This document shows, in pieces, positions 27,034 to 36,826 of a stretch of 40,944 nucleotides of DNA. The notes beneath the pieces were generated by a model, which saw nothing but the letters and a program-made list of their open reading frames with translations, did not search any database and was not told where the DNA came from. The translations under genes and the position numbers were made by a program. The DNA is from Luteitalea sp. (GTDB taxonomy: Bacteria; Acidobacteriota; Vicinamibacteria; Vicinamibacterales; Vicinamibacteraceae): the NCBI GenBank assembly GCA_009377495.1, contig WHTZ01000015.1:64160-105103 (forward strand), read 5' to 3'. Position 1 is the first letter of the stretch, and each line of letters opens with the position of its first letter.

Positions 27034-27948
27034 GTGAGCCCCGGGGCAACCAGAGACGGTATGGTCGTCCGCGGTCACGGTCCAACGCTCGTGCTCGTTC
27101 CCGGCATCAACGGCCGCTGGGAATGGCTGCGCCCGGGGTTCGAGGCGCTGGCGAAAAGGCTCCGCGTGGTGACGTTCTCCTACCGTGGTGAGCCCGGCGC
27201 GCCACCACTGCCCCCACGCTGCGCAGACTTCGACCTGTTCGTCCGGCAGGTCGACGAGGCGGCGCACGCCGCGGCGGCGACGCGCGTGGTGGTGTGCGGC
27301 GTCTCGTACGGCGGGTGGGTGGCGCTCCGCTACGCGTCGCAACATCCGGATCGCGTGGCCGCGTTGATTCTCGTCTGCACACCGCCGCCGCCGCCGGACG
27401 TGACGCTCGGCTGGCGCTACGACCATTACGTGCGACATCCATGGCTCTACGCCCCGGCGTTCCTGCTCCTTGCGCTGCGTCGCACGGTCGCTGAGCTCAG
27501 GTCCACGTTCCCCGGGATACGCTGCTGGTTGCCCTTCTTGCTGCGCCATCTACGGACGATCATGCGCGCGCCGCAATCACCACGGCGGACCGTGCGACGC
27601 TGGGAGCTGGCCCAGCACGCGGACCTGCACGCGGACTGCCGGCGCGTCACCGCGCCGACACTGCTCGTCACGGGCGAGGCCGAGCTCGACGGCGTCGTGC
27701 CGACACAGGGCACGTTGAGCTATCTCGCGCTGATTCGCGGCGCGAATGCGGCGACGCTGCCAAGCACAGGACACCTCGGCCTCGTGACGAAGCCACAAGA
27801 GTTCGCGCGCATCGTGTGCGAGTTCATCGACATGCAGGGGCTAGGGGCAAGGGGCGAGGGGCAGGAGAGGGATCAGGGGTCAGGGAATCGCGGTCAGTGC
27901 TTGACCGATGAGCCAAGGCTAGCCACTGAAACGCTCATCAAGAATTGA
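27034..27948 (+). CDS. Alpha/beta hydrolase, C-terminus extended through a repeat
   Basis: 304 aa. Starts at GTG 27034 (TGAGG about 8 bases upstream) or ATG 27061. The fold markers are LVLVPGINGRWEWLRPGFEA (oxyanion side), the nucleophile elbow GVSYGG and the late STGHLGLVTKP histidine. An acid after strand 7 lies in TGEAELDGVVP. Substrate unknown; place between fadN and fadA suggests an acyl-CoA thioesterase or ester hydrolase feeding beta-oxidation. The natural end appears to be near EFARIVCEFIDMQ; the next 36 or so residues (GLGARGEGQERDQGSGN...) are translated from a 7-bp G-rich repeat and following DNA. Confidence 0.8.
   Translation: MSPGATRDGMVVRGHGPTLVLVPGINGRWEWLRPGFEALAKRLRVVTFSYRGEPGAPPLPPRCADFDLFVRQVDEAAHAAAATRVVVCGVSYGGWVALRYASQHPDRVAALILVCTPPPPPDVTLGWRYDHYVRHPWLYAPAFLLLALRRTVAELRSTFPGIRCWLPFLLRHLRTIMRAPQSPRRTVRRWELAQHADLHADCRRVTAPTLLVTGEAELDGVVPTQGTLSYLALIRGANAATLPSTGHLGLVTKPQEFARIVCEFIDMQGLGARGEGQERDQGSGNRGQCLTDEPRLATETLIKN
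27837..27885 (+). repeat. G-rich 7-bp tandem repeat inside the 3' end of the hydrolase gene
   Basis: GGGGCTA, GGGGCAA, GGGGCGA, GGGGCAG at exact 7-bp period (27837, 27844, 27851, 27858), then less regular units with G-runs at 27876 and 27883. Four GGGG runs with 3-base loops form a textbook G-quadruplex motif on the coding strand. Confidence 0.85.
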
Positions 27949-27953
27949 GGTCC

Positions 27954-28568
27954 ATGTCGCTCTCTATCGATGGTCCTGCCGGTCGTCTCGAGGCGCTGAT
28001 TGAGGCGCCACGCGGTCGTGTGCGTGCTGCTGTGGTGCTCGCCGCATCTCATCCAGATATCGGCGGGACGATGCAAAACAAGGTGCTGCACGTTGCAGCG
28101 AAGACGCTCGTCGATATGGGCTGCGTGGTGCTGCGGTTCAACTACCGCGGCGTCGGCCTCAGCGGCGGTCCATGGGTGGAAGGACACGGCGCGCGCGACG
28201 ACTACCGGGCCGCGCTGGACTGGCTCGAGACTCGACATCGCGGTGCCCCTTTCTGGGCGGTTGGCTATTCGTTTGGGTCGTGGGTTGCGATGACGACTGG
28301 CGCCAAAGACGACCGTGTTGTGGCGCTCGTCGGTATCGGATTGGCCGCGGAGAGCTACGACTACGCCGTGCTCACTGATTCAGAGAAGGCGAAGTTCCTG
28401 ATTCACGGCGATCACGACAGCATCTCCCCGCTGCGTGCCGTGCAGCGCTTGTACGCGAGAATCCCGGAGCCTCGTGAGCTCGTCGTCATCGAAGGTGCGG
28501 ATCACGCGTTCGACGGTCACGTCTTGGACGTCGGCGACACGTTGGGTGATCTGCTCGCTGATTTCTAG
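27954..28568 (+). CDS. Alpha/beta hydrolase (COG2945-like)
   Basis: 204 aa. ATG at 27954 lies five bases after the previous stop, which sits in TTGAGG, so ribosomes probably re-initiate. Motifs: ASHPDIGGTMQNKV, LRFNYRGVGLSGG, nucleophile elbow GYSFGS, the acid in IHGDHDSISPL and the histidine in EGADHAFDGH. The length and HPDIGGTMQNK block fit the small alpha/beta hydrolases of COG2945, whose substrates are poorly known. As part of the fad operon it may act on acyl esters or thioesters. Confidence 0.85.
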   Translation: MSLSIDGPAGRLEALIEAPRGRVRAAVVLAASHPDIGGTMQNKVLHVAAKTLVDMGCVVLRFNYRGVGLSGGPWVEGHGARDDYRAALDWLETRHRGAPFWAVGYSFGSWVAMTTGAKDDRVVALVGIGLAAESYDYAVLTDSEKAKFLIHGDHDSISPLRAVQRLYARIPEPRELVVIEGADHAFDGHVLDVGDTLGDLLADF

Positions 28569-28595
28569 CGGGAAACGGAAAGGGAAAAGGCTCTC

Positions 28596-29774
28596 ATGGA
28601 GGACACCGTTATCGTCTCGGCCGTCCGGACCGCGGTGGGTAAGGCACCGGCGGGGACCCTTCGAACGACACGTCCTGACGACCTCGCCGCATCCGTTTTG
28701 AGCGAGGCCCTCAAGCGCGCACCCGGCGTCGACCCGCATGAGATCGACGATGTGATACTCGGCTGTGCGATGCCGGAAGCCGAACAGGGCTTGAATGTGG
28801 CGCGCATCGCCAGCCTGCGAGCGGGCATCCCGCATGAAGCGTCGGCCGTGACCGTCAATCGCTTCTGCGCGTCAGGCCTGCAGGCCATAGCCTTTGGCAC
28901 GGAGCGTATCCGTGGGGGTGGTGCGTCGATGATTCTCGCGGGGGGCACCGAGTCCATGAGCCTCGTCCCCATGAGTGGCAACAAGCTGGCGCCGAACCCG
29001 ACGCTCGTGGACACCTATCCGGACGTGTATCTCTCCACGGGGCTCGTCGCCGAGAACCATGCTCGCGAGCACGCGATCTCGCGCGAGGCGCAGGACGCCT
29101 TCGCGCTCGAAAGCCACCGCCGAGCCGTGGCCGCGATCGATGCGGGACGGTTTCGAGAGGAGATCGTGCCGGTCGAAGCGCAGATCGTAGAGCCGCTCTC
29201 GACAGGCAGGCCTGGTTTACGTCGCGTGGTGTTCGACACGGATGAGGGTCCGCGTCGGGACACATCGAGCGCAGCGCTTGCCAAGCTCAAGCCGGCGTTT
29301 CACGCGCGGGGCACCGTTACGGCCGGTAACTCCTCGCAGACGAGCGACGGCGCCGCGGCTGTCCTCATCATGCGTGAGGATCGGGCGCGCACCCTCGGTC
29401 TAACGCCGCTCGGCCGCCTTGTCGCCTACGCGACGGCCGGCGTCGAGCCGGAACGCTTCGGCCTCGGCCCCGTGCCGGCCATGCGCAAAGTGCTCGGTCT
29501 CGCCGGTCTCGGCATCGACGACATCGATCTGGTTGAGATCAACGAGGCCTTCGCGAGTCAGGTGCTCGCGTGCCTCGCAGAGCTCCCCATTGATCCCGAG
29601 AAGCTGAACGTCAACGGCGGTGCCATTGCGCTGGGGCACCCGCTCGGTTGCACGGGCGCCAAGCTCACCTGCACGTTGCTCTACGAGATGCAACGCCGGG
29701 GGGCACGCTACGGCATGGCGACGATGTGTATTGGTGGCGGTATGGGAGCGGCGGGAGTGTTCGAGCGGGCGTAG
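28596..29774 (+). CDS. fadA: Acetyl-CoA acyltransferase (3-ketoacyl-CoA thiolase)
   Basis: 392 aa thiolase that cleaves 3-ketoacyl-CoA with CoA in the last step of beta-oxidation. The three catalytic residues are present: C91 ([11 protein letters not shown]), H348 ([14 protein letters not shown]) and C378 (MCIGGGMG); NEAF is also conserved. Length equals Bacillus FadA (YusK). It follows the second hydrolase by 27 bases with purine-rich AAAAGG as ribosome site, and a 7-bp repeat separates it from fadE. Confidence 0.96.
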   Translation: MEDTVIVSAVRTAVGKAPAGTLRTTRPDDLAASVLSEALKRAPGVDPHEIDDVILGCAMPEAEQGLNVARIASLRAGIPHEASAVTVNRFCASGLQAIAFGTERIRGGGASMILAGGTESMSLVPMSGNKLAPNPTLVDTYPDVYLSTGLVAENHAREHAISREAQDAFALESHRRAVAAIDAGRFREEIVPVEAQIVEPLSTGRPGLRRVVFDTDEGPRRDTSSAALAKLKPAFHARGTVTAGNSSQTSDGAAAVLIMREDRARTLGLTPLGRLVAYATAGVEPERFGLGPVPAMRKVLGLAGLGIDDIDLVEINEAFASQVLACLAELPIDPEKLNVNGGAIALGHPLGCTGAKLTCTLLYEMQRRGARYGMATMCIGGGMGAAGVFERA

Positions 29775-29777
29775 CCA

Positions 29778-29816
29778 GGGTCCCGGGTGCTGGGTGCCGG
29801 GTGCTGCAGTGCTGGG
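29778..29816 (+). repeat. Degenerate GGGTGCT heptanucleotide repeat between fadA and fadE
   Basis: GGG runs begin at 29778, 29785, 29792 and 29799, exactly 7 bp apart (GGGTCCC, GGGTGCT, GGGTGCC, GGGTGCT), then decay to a GGG at 29814. It begins three bases after the fadA stop. Confidence 0.75.
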
Positions 29817-29827
29817 AAGCATGAACC

Positions 29828-31593
<1,766 letters not shown>

Positions 31594-31594
<1 letters not shown>

Positions 31595-31664
31595 TGCAAA
31601 AAGGGGACAGGCCCCTTTTCGGCCGCGTCAGTTCCCGAAAAAGGGGCCTGTCCCCTTTTTGCAT
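31594..31664. repeat. REP/BIME-like inverted repeat (copy 1)
   Basis: Two arms of 29 and 30 bases (31594-31622, 31635-31664) are inverted copies with one T indel. Each arm has the small palindrome GGGGACAGGCCCC. The central sequence has GCGTCAGTTC, also found in copy 3. The T-run at the end makes it a likely two-way terminator. Confidence 0.85.
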
Positions 31665-31680
31665 TTATCCTATAGGTGTG

Positions 31681-32286
31681 GTGACTCGTCTCGCGAGCGT
31701 GTCGATCCTGGCGCTGACGGTCGTCTCGTGTACCAACGCGCCGCCGCCACCTGATGCTGCGAACTATCCGGAGGGCATCCAGGCGCTTCGTGTCGAGAAA
31801 GACGACTGGTTTCGGACCGGCGACGACTCGCCCGTTCCGCCGACGCGCCGAGAAGCGCTGGTGCCCCTCGCCTACTTTCCTGTCGATGAGCGGTACCGCG
31901 TGCCCGCGGCGCTCACCCCGTCGTCTGCAGAGCCGGTCATGGTGATGGCAACCTCGACTGGCCAGCAACGCCCTATGCGCCGAGCCGGCCGGCTGGAGTT
32001 CACACTCCTCGGTCGCGAGCTCGCGGTCACGGCGTTCGTCGAGGCGGAAGACACGGCGGCGCGCCGCTTGTTCGTTCCGTTTCGCGATCCATCGAACGGC
32101 ACCGAAACCTACGCCGGCGGACGGTATCTCGACCTCGATCGGACCGCGACCGGGCTCTATGAAGTGGACTTCAATCGTGCCTACCACCCTTACTGCTACT
32201 ACAACGAAACGTACGATTGTCCTTTCCCACCGCCCGAGAACAGGCTGAGCGTGCGCGTGCAGGCGGGAGAGCGGGTCAAGAAGTGA
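31681..32286 (+). CDS. DUF1684 lipoprotein
   Basis: 201 aa. The GTG at 31681 (or 31678) starts a lipoprotein signal peptide (VTRLASVSILALTVVSC, lipobox VVSC). The longer upstream frame runs through the inverted repeat and fadE, so it is rejected. The mature part shows the DUF1684 pattern: RVEKDDWFRT, LAYFPVDERYRVPA, FTLLGRELAVTAFVE, LFVPFRDPSNGTETYAGGRY and NRAYHPYCYYNETYDCPFPP with ENRLSVRVQAGE. Function unknown; the family is common in Acidobacteriota and Bacteroidota. A 7-bp repeat begins at its stop. Confidence 0.85.
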   Translation: MTRLASVSILALTVVSCTNAPPPPDAANYPEGIQALRVEKDDWFRTGDDSPVPPTRREALVPLAYFPVDERYRVPAALTPSSAEPVMVMATSTGQQRPMRRAGRLEFTLLGRELAVTAFVEAEDTAARRLFVPFRDPSNGTETYAGGRYLDLDRTATGLYEVDFNRAYHPYCYYNETYDCPFPPPENRLSVRVQAGERVKK

Positions 32287-32322
32287 CAAGTATCAAGTGG
32301 CCAGCGCCCTCGCCTCTCGCGT
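32281..32322 (+). repeat. Degenerate 7-bp repeat at the DUF1684 stop
   Basis: AAGTGAC, AAGTATC, AAGTGGC, CAGCGCC, CTCGCCT, CTCGCGT: successive 7-bp blocks with matching internal positions. The stop codon (TGA) lies in the first unit. Confidence 0.55.
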
Positions 32323-32344
32323 CACCAACGGAGTAAAGACCAAA

Positions 32345-33079
32345 ATGCCCGCTTCGTCCCGCCTCAATGGCCTGGCTGCCGTGATCTTCGACTTCGATGG
32401 CGTGCTTGCGAACAGCGAGCCCCTGCACCTGCGTGTGTTCCAGCAGGTGTTGGCGACGGTTGGCGTCACGCTGTCCGACGAGGAATACTATGCGGGCTAC
32501 CTCGGGTACTCGGACCAGGACGCGCTTCGGGTGTTGGCGAGAGATCGCGGCCTTGCGTTCGACGAGGCCACCATTGAACGACTCGCTACCGCGAAGACGC
32601 GCCGATTTCGCGACGTCGCACGCGACGAGTCGGTGTTGTTTCCAAACTCGGCTGCATGCGTTGAGCAGATTGCAGCCGCCGTTCCTGTGGCCATTGCATC
32701 GGGCGCGCTTCGTGACGAGATCGAGCTCATGCTCGAGCCCACAGGCCTCCGCAAGCTCTTCAGTGTGATCGTCGCAGCAGACGACACACCGCGCAGCAAG
32801 CCGGCCCCCGATCCCTACGAGCGCGCGTTCACGCTGCTCCAGAACACGGGGCGGCTCGAGCCGACAGCGCGTCCGGCACACGTGGTGGCGATCGAAGACT
32901 CGCCGTGGGGTATCCAGTCAGCTAGGGATGCGGGACTACGGACGATCGGCGTGACCACATCATACGATGCGGATCGGTTGAGCGAAGCGGAACTCGTCCT
33001 CCCGAGCCTCTCCGCGGTGACACTCCCGATTCTCGCTAGCGTGGTTGCCGCTGCCTCCGACGCTCGTACAGCGCTATAG
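32345..33079 (+). CDS. HAD-superfamily phosphatase, beta-phosphoglucomutase-like
   Basis: 244 aa. The ATG at 32345 has GGAG about 11 bases upstream. All HAD motifs are present: nucleophile DFDGVLANSEPLH, motif II ASGA, motif III lysine in SKPAPDPY and motif IV IEDSPWGIQSARDAG. A helical cap follows the nucleophile. Members remove phosphate from sugar phosphates or phosphoglycolate; the exact substrate cannot be read. Its 3' end overlaps the opposite-strand methyltransferase gene by 44 bases. Confidence 0.92.
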   Translation: MPASSRLNGLAAVIFDFDGVLANSEPLHLRVFQQVLATVGVTLSDEEYYAGYLGYSDQDALRVLARDRGLAFDEATIERLATAKTRRFRDVARDESVLFPNSAACVEQIAAAVPVAIASGALRDEIELMLEPTGLRKLFSVIVAADDTPRSKPAPDPYERAFTLLQNTGRLEPTARPAHVVAIEDSPWGIQSARDAGLRTIGVTTSYDADRLSEAELVLPSLSAVTLPILASVVAAASDARTAL

Positions 33080-33857
33080 CCGCCGCAGTTGCGATGTTGA
33101 GGGAGTCGACGCCGGGCGCCATCGGGATTCGCGCCACGGCGTGGGTAAGGGCACGCGCCTCGTCCGAGAGGCCAAATCCCTCGTGTCCCAACAGAAAGGC
33201 GACGGGCGCGGCCCGCTGCCCACGCAAGACATCGGCCAGGTCCGGCGCGGCTCGATCCGGCGCCAACCCGACCAGCCACCATCCGGCGTCCTTGATGGCC
33301 TGCAGCGTACCTATCCACTCGTCGACCGTCGTAAAGGGCACCTCGAGACACGACCCCATCGACACACGAATAGCCTTGCGGTACAGCGGGTCACAGCAAC
33401 GCCGGTCGAGCACGACGCCGCAGCCCCCTAAAGCCCGGGCATTACGAAAGATGCCACCGATGTTGTCGGGATTGCCAACCGCCTCGAGCACGATGAGCGG
33501 CGATCGGCCAGTTGGAGCGATCACGGTTTCGAGCGGCAGTGGCGCCGGACGCTCGGCGCACGCGAGGCATCCGCGGTGAACGTTGAACCCGACGATCGCG
33601 CTCAACAGATCCTTCGAAGCCACGTAGATGCGTCGTGAGTCGCGGTCGGGATCGACCACGTCGCGGATCGACGCCAACGCCGCGTCACTCACCAGCAACG
33701 AGCGCACGCACGGCGATCCGGTCTCCAGCAACCGACGCACGACGAGTCGCCCCTCCGCGATGAAGACACCGCGACGCGCCAGCAGCTCCGGATCCGGAAT
33801 ACTCCGGTAGTCCGCAATGCGTGGGTCATCTGACGACTCGATAGGCACCACAGGCAT
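33036..33857 (-). CDS. SpoU/TrmH-family RNA 2'-O-methyltransferase
   Basis: 273 aa. The ATG at 33857 has GAAGG about 8 bases upstream. A short RNA-binding N-terminal region (ARRGVFIAEGRLVVRRLLET) leads to the knotted SPOUT domain with motif 1 NPDNIGGIFRNARALG, motif 2 FLLGHEGFGLSDEA and motif 3 IPMAPGVDSLNIATAAAIALYE. It methylates a ribose in rRNA or tRNA using S-adenosylmethionine; the target base is unknown. It converges on the HAD gene with 44 bases of overlap. Confidence 0.93.
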   Translation of the reverse strand: MPVVPIESSDDPRIADYRSIPDPELLARRGVFIAEGRLVVRRLLETGSPCVRSLLVSDAALASIRDVVDPDRDSRRIYVASKDLLSAIVGFNVHRGCLACAERPAPLPLETVIAPTGRSPLIVLEAVGNPDNIGGIFRNARALGGCGVVLDRRCCDPLYRKAIRVSMGSCLEVPFTTVDEWIGTLQAIKDAGWWLVGLAPDRAAPDLADVLRGQRAAPVAFLLGHEGFGLSDEARALTHAVARIPMAPGVDSLNIATAAAIALYERRRQRQPR

Positions 33858-33895
33858 AACCGACCTTCATGCGAGCTACGTTGCCCTAGAGACAA

Positions 33896-33975
33896 GTAGG
33901 GCGCCCCTTTAGGGGCGCCGGAACGGCTGGTGCACCGGCGCGGCTGACGCACTGGCGCCGCTAACCGCGCCCTAC
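33896..33975. repeat. 80-bp element with terminal and internal inverted repeats
   Basis: GTAGGGCGC (33896-33904) is inverted as GCGCCCTAC (33967-33975). An inner hairpin, GGCGCCCC-TTTA-GGGGCGCC, occupies 33900-33919 and shares bases with the left arm, so two alternative folds exist. No coding content. It looks like a dispersed small repeat. Confidence 0.55.
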
Positions 33976-34013
33976 GTCGTGATCTTCGCGATCTTGGTGG
34001 TCTCGTCTTTGGC

Positions 34014-34754
34014 TTACTGCAGGAGGCGATCGAGCTCCGGAAGCGCCCTCTCAGCCGGCTGGCGCACCGCCAGATCTACGGCATCCGATGCACCGGTCGT
34101 TTCAGGGTTGATCTCGATGACTGTCGCCCCGGCGGCGCGCGCCTCGTGGATGAAGCCCGCAGCCGGGTACACGAGCGCGGAGGTGCCAATCGCGACGAAC
34201 ACATCGCAGCGCGCGGTCGCCTCGCCCGCCTGCTTTACCACGTCCAGAGGGAGCATTTCTCCAAACCAGACGACGCCTGGACGGAGAGGCTCGCCGCAGA
34301 TGCAAGGCGGGGGAATCTCCGGTAGAGGCACACGATCGTCGCGTCGCGTCTGCCCATCCGAGCACGGACGCGCGCAGCGCACGTGCCAGATGGATCCGTG
34401 CAACCGCAGAATACGCGTCGTGCCTGCGCGCTCGTGCAGGCCGTCCACGTTCTGCGTCACGAGCGTCAGGTCAGGAAACCGTTGGCTCCAGCGCGCAAGG
34501 ACGTCGTGCGCCGCGTTGGGCTCACAAGCCGCGATCCGCTGCCGCCGCCAGTCGTACCATTCCCACACCAATCGCGGGTCGCGCCGGAACGCACCGGGCG
34601 TGGCAAGGTCTTCTGCTCGGAAGGATCGCCAAAGCCCGTCCGGTCCACGGAACGTCGGCACCCCGCTCGCCGCCGAGACGCCTGCGCCGGTCAGCACGGT
34701 GAGGTGCCGAGCACGCCGAATCCGTTCAGCCGCCGTCGCAATCGGATCGCTCAC
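34014..34754 (-). CDS. cobB: NAD-dependent protein deacylase, sirtuin with class III features
   Basis: 246 aa from GTG 34754; the longer frame to 35018 runs through a repeat and a terminator and is rejected. Ribosome site is poor. Rossmann motif GAGVSAASGVPTFRG (23-37), TQNVDGLHERAG, catalytic H119 (LHGS) and zinc cysteines C127, C131, C151, C153 (spacing C-x3-C / C-x-C instead of the usual C-x2-C). Y67-DW-R70 is the Tyr-x-x-Arg pair that in SIRT5/CobB-type enzymes binds succinyl or malonyl lysine. It should remove acyl groups from proteins, e.g. acyl-CoA synthetase. Confidence 0.93.
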   Translation of the reverse strand: MSDPIATAAERIRRARHLTVLTGAGVSAASGVPTFRGPDGLWRSFRAEDLATPGAFRRDPRLVWEWYDWRRQRIAACEPNAAHDVLARWSQRFPDLTLVTQNVDGLHERAGTTRILRLHGSIWHVRCARPCSDGQTRRDDRVPLPEIPPPCICGEPLRPGVVWFGEMLPLDVVKQAGEATARCDVFVAIGTSALVYPAAGFIHEARAAGATVIEINPETTGASDAVDLAVRQPAERALPELDRLLQ

Positions 34755-34775
34755 GGCCCATGCTCGCCCAAGAAC

Positions 34776-34858
34776 GAAAAACGGGGACAGTCCTCGTCTT
34801 TCGGGCCGTAGGCGGCGTCGCTCCTCGGTCCCGAAAACGAGGGCTGTCCCCGTTTTTC
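34776..34858. repeat. REP/BIME-like inverted repeat (copy 2, diverged)
   Basis: Arms 34776-34805 and 34830-34858 are imperfect inverted copies with the core ACGGGGACAG(T/C)CCTCGT. It has the same GGGGACAG core as copies 1 and 3 but a different centre. It lies 22 bases upstream of the sirtuin start. Confidence 0.75.
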
Positions 34859-34891
34859 TTTCCGCTGTCCCCGCGGTTCCCCTCGAGCTCC

Positions 34892-34923
34892 AAAAAAACG
34901 GGGCGAGCCGCCGCTCGCCCCCG
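34892..34923 (-). terminator. Intrinsic terminator
   Basis: GGGGCGAGC / GCTCGCCCC (9 bp, 4-base loop) followed on the minus strand by a G and seven T's. This is the best terminator in the window and would end transcripts from the M20 dipeptidase gene 360 bases upstream. Confidence 0.85.
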
Positions 34924-35281
34924 TCAACGCAGGGGCCTGGCACTGTGCCCCAGCGAAACCATCCGCGCGACGAACGCGCGAACCCGATTGACAACTGTTC
35001 AGGTGGGCCGACTGTCACGGCGCCAACCTGACGCGCCTCTCGAGCGCAAACCCGCGTGCTGACTCGCCGATGCTGGTGCAGGTTCGCGTCGCCACCTTAT
35101 TACTAGCAGGCAGCGTGCCATGATGGTTGTCGTTCGGGAGCTGACGAAACTTGCTGTGACGACGAGAGTTATCGATAGCGCAGCGCACGAGTATCCCAAC
35201 CGCCCCGCCGGCAGCATTCAATGCCTTGGATTCGAGTGGTGCGCGCGATCGGTAGGATTGAATCGCGGTGGGTCAAACCGC
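34924..35281. other. 3' untranslated stretch of the M20 gene
   Basis: About 360 bases with no supported gene, between the M20 stop and the terminator. A small GGGGCCTGGCAC-type palindrome lies near 34930. Confidence 0.4.
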
Positions 35282-36667
35282 TCATGCTGTGGAGCCGCCC
35301 GCGAGCGCACCGATCTCCTCGTAGAGCAGCGCTGACGCGATGATGCCGTTGTGCAAGTTGCCGAGATCGAGCTTCTCGTTCGGCGCGTGCGCGTTTTCGT
35401 CCGGCAGGCCGACGCCAAAGAGCACACTGGGCAGGCCGAGCTCTTCTTGGAACGTCGACACGACGGGGATGGAGCCCCCCTCGCGCACGAGCACGGGACG
35501 TCGGCCGAAGCCTTGCTCGATGGCCCGTGCGGCCGCCTGCACGAAGTCGTTGTGGGGATCACACATCCACGGCTTGCCGCCCTGCATGCGGGTCACGGTC
35601 ACGTCGACCGTCTTCGGTGCAATCCGCTTCACGTACGCGTCGAAGAGGTCGCTAATCTTGACCGGGTCCTGATTCGGGACGAGACGCATGCTCACCTTGG
35701 CCATCGCTTGGGCCGGCAAGACGGTCTTGGCACCCTCGCCCGTAAAGCCTGACAGTAAGCCATTGACCTCGAAGGTCGGCCGCGCCCAGACGCGCTCCAG
35801 CGTCGAGTACCCGGGCTCGCCAAACAGCTTCGCGACGCCAAGGTCTTTGCGATACTTCTTCTCGTTGAACGGCAGCTTGGCGAACTCGGCCCGTTCCTCG
35901 TCCGTCAGCGGCTGCACGTCGTCATAGAAGCCGGGAACCTTGATTCGGCTGCTCTTGTCCTTGATTTGCGACAGCATCTGCGCGAGCACCTGTCCTGGGT
36001 TCGCGATGGCGCCACCGTACATGCCCGAGTGTAGGTCTGTGCTGGCGCTCTTGACGTCGATTTGAAAATAGCAGAGCCCACGCAAGCCATAGCACATCGA
36101 CGGCACGCCGCGGTCGAACATCGTCGAATCGGAAATGACGACCACGTCTGCCGCAAGGTCTGCCTTGTGGGCGCGGACGAAGTCGTCCAGATTGGCGCTG
36201 CCTACCTCCTCTTCGCCTTCGAGGATGATCTTCATGTTCACGGGCAGCTTGCCGTTCTGCGACAAGTGTGCCTCGAGCGCTTTGAAGTGCATGAAGACTT
36301 GACCCTTGTCATCGGCCGCCCCGCGTGCGTAGATTTCCCCGTCGCGGATGGTGGCGTCGAAGGGCGGCGACTCCCACAGCTCGAGCGGGTCGACCGGCTG
36401 CACATCGTAGTGGCCATAAAACAGAATCGTGGGGGCGCCCGCGGCGTGGAGCCAATCGCCGTAGATAACGGGATGGCCAGGGGTTGGAAAGAGCGTCACG
36501 TTCTGGAGTCCGATCCGCGTCATCTCGGCCGCCGCCCAGTCAGCGCATCGCTTGACGTCCTCCTGGTGCGCCGGAAGCGCGCTAATGCTCGGAATGGCCA
36601 GAAACTGCTTGAGCTCATCGAGGAACCGATCGCGGTTGGCGTGAATGAAATCGAGAACAGCGTTCAT
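35282..36667 (-). CDS. M20-family dipeptidase (metallopeptidase)
   Basis: 461 aa. The ATG at 36667 starts MNAVLDFIHANRDRFLDELK, the usual family N-terminus. Di-zinc ligands and catalytic residues: H86 and D88 (GHYDVQP), bridging D119/D120 (RGAADDKGQ), E152/E153 (LEGEEEVGS), later D in VISDSTMFD and a C-terminal H in the dimer region (PNEKLDLGNLHNG). It hydrolyses dipeptides in the cytoplasm (CNDP/DapE-like group). There is no Shine-Dalgarno and a -10 lies 7 bases before the ATG. Receptor 4 lies upstream on the same strand. Confidence 0.94.
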   Translation of the reverse strand: MNAVLDFIHANRDRFLDELKQFLAIPSISALPAHQEDVKRCADWAAAEMTRIGLQNVTLFPTPGHPVIYGDWLHAAGAPTILFYGHYDVQPVDPLELWESPPFDATIRDGEIYARGAADDKGQVFMHFKALEAHLSQNGKLPVNMKIILEGEEEVGSANLDDFVRAHKADLAADVVVISDSTMFDRGVPSMCYGLRGLCYFQIDVKSASTDLHSGMYGGAIANPGQVLAQMLSQIKDKSSRIKVPGFYDDVQPLTDEERAEFAKLPFNEKKYRKDLGVAKLFGEPGYSTLERVWARPTFEVNGLLSGFTGEGAKTVLPAQAMAKVSMRLVPNQDPVKISDLFDAYVKRIAPKTVDVTVTRMQGGKPWMCDPHNDFVQAAARAIEQGFGRRPVLVREGGSIPVVSTFQEELGLPSVLFGVGLPDENAHAPNEKLDLGNLHNGIIASALLYEEIGALAGGSTA

Positions 36668-36674
36668 GGTGCGT

Positions 36675-36702
36675 ACTGTAGCGCAGGCTCTTGGGAGTGC
36701 AA
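36675..36702 (-). promoter_or_regulatory. Candidate promoter of the M20 gene, leaderless geometry
   Basis: TTGCAC (36702-36697), 16-bp spacer, TACAGT (36680-36675), then 7 bases to the ATG. Hexamers are moderate (3/6 and 4/6). As with the muramidase fusion, the start site would coincide with the start codon. Confidence 0.4.
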
Positions 36703-36757
36703 AATACCACGTCCGCTGGTCAACTCGCGCAGCGGACACGTCGGCCTGCCATTGGCG

Positions 36758-36826
36758 GCGGAAAAGGGGACAGGCCCCTTTTTCGCCGGCGTCAGTTCCG
36801 AAAAAGGGGCCTGTCCCCTTTTTCGC
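36758..36826. repeat. REP/BIME-like inverted repeat (copy 3)
   Basis: Arms 36758-36785 and 36799-36826 are inverted copies differing at one base. Core GGGGACAGGCCCC; centre with GCGTCAGTTC as in copy 1. Its end abuts the receptor 4 stop codon (36829-36827) with no gap. Confidence 0.85.
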
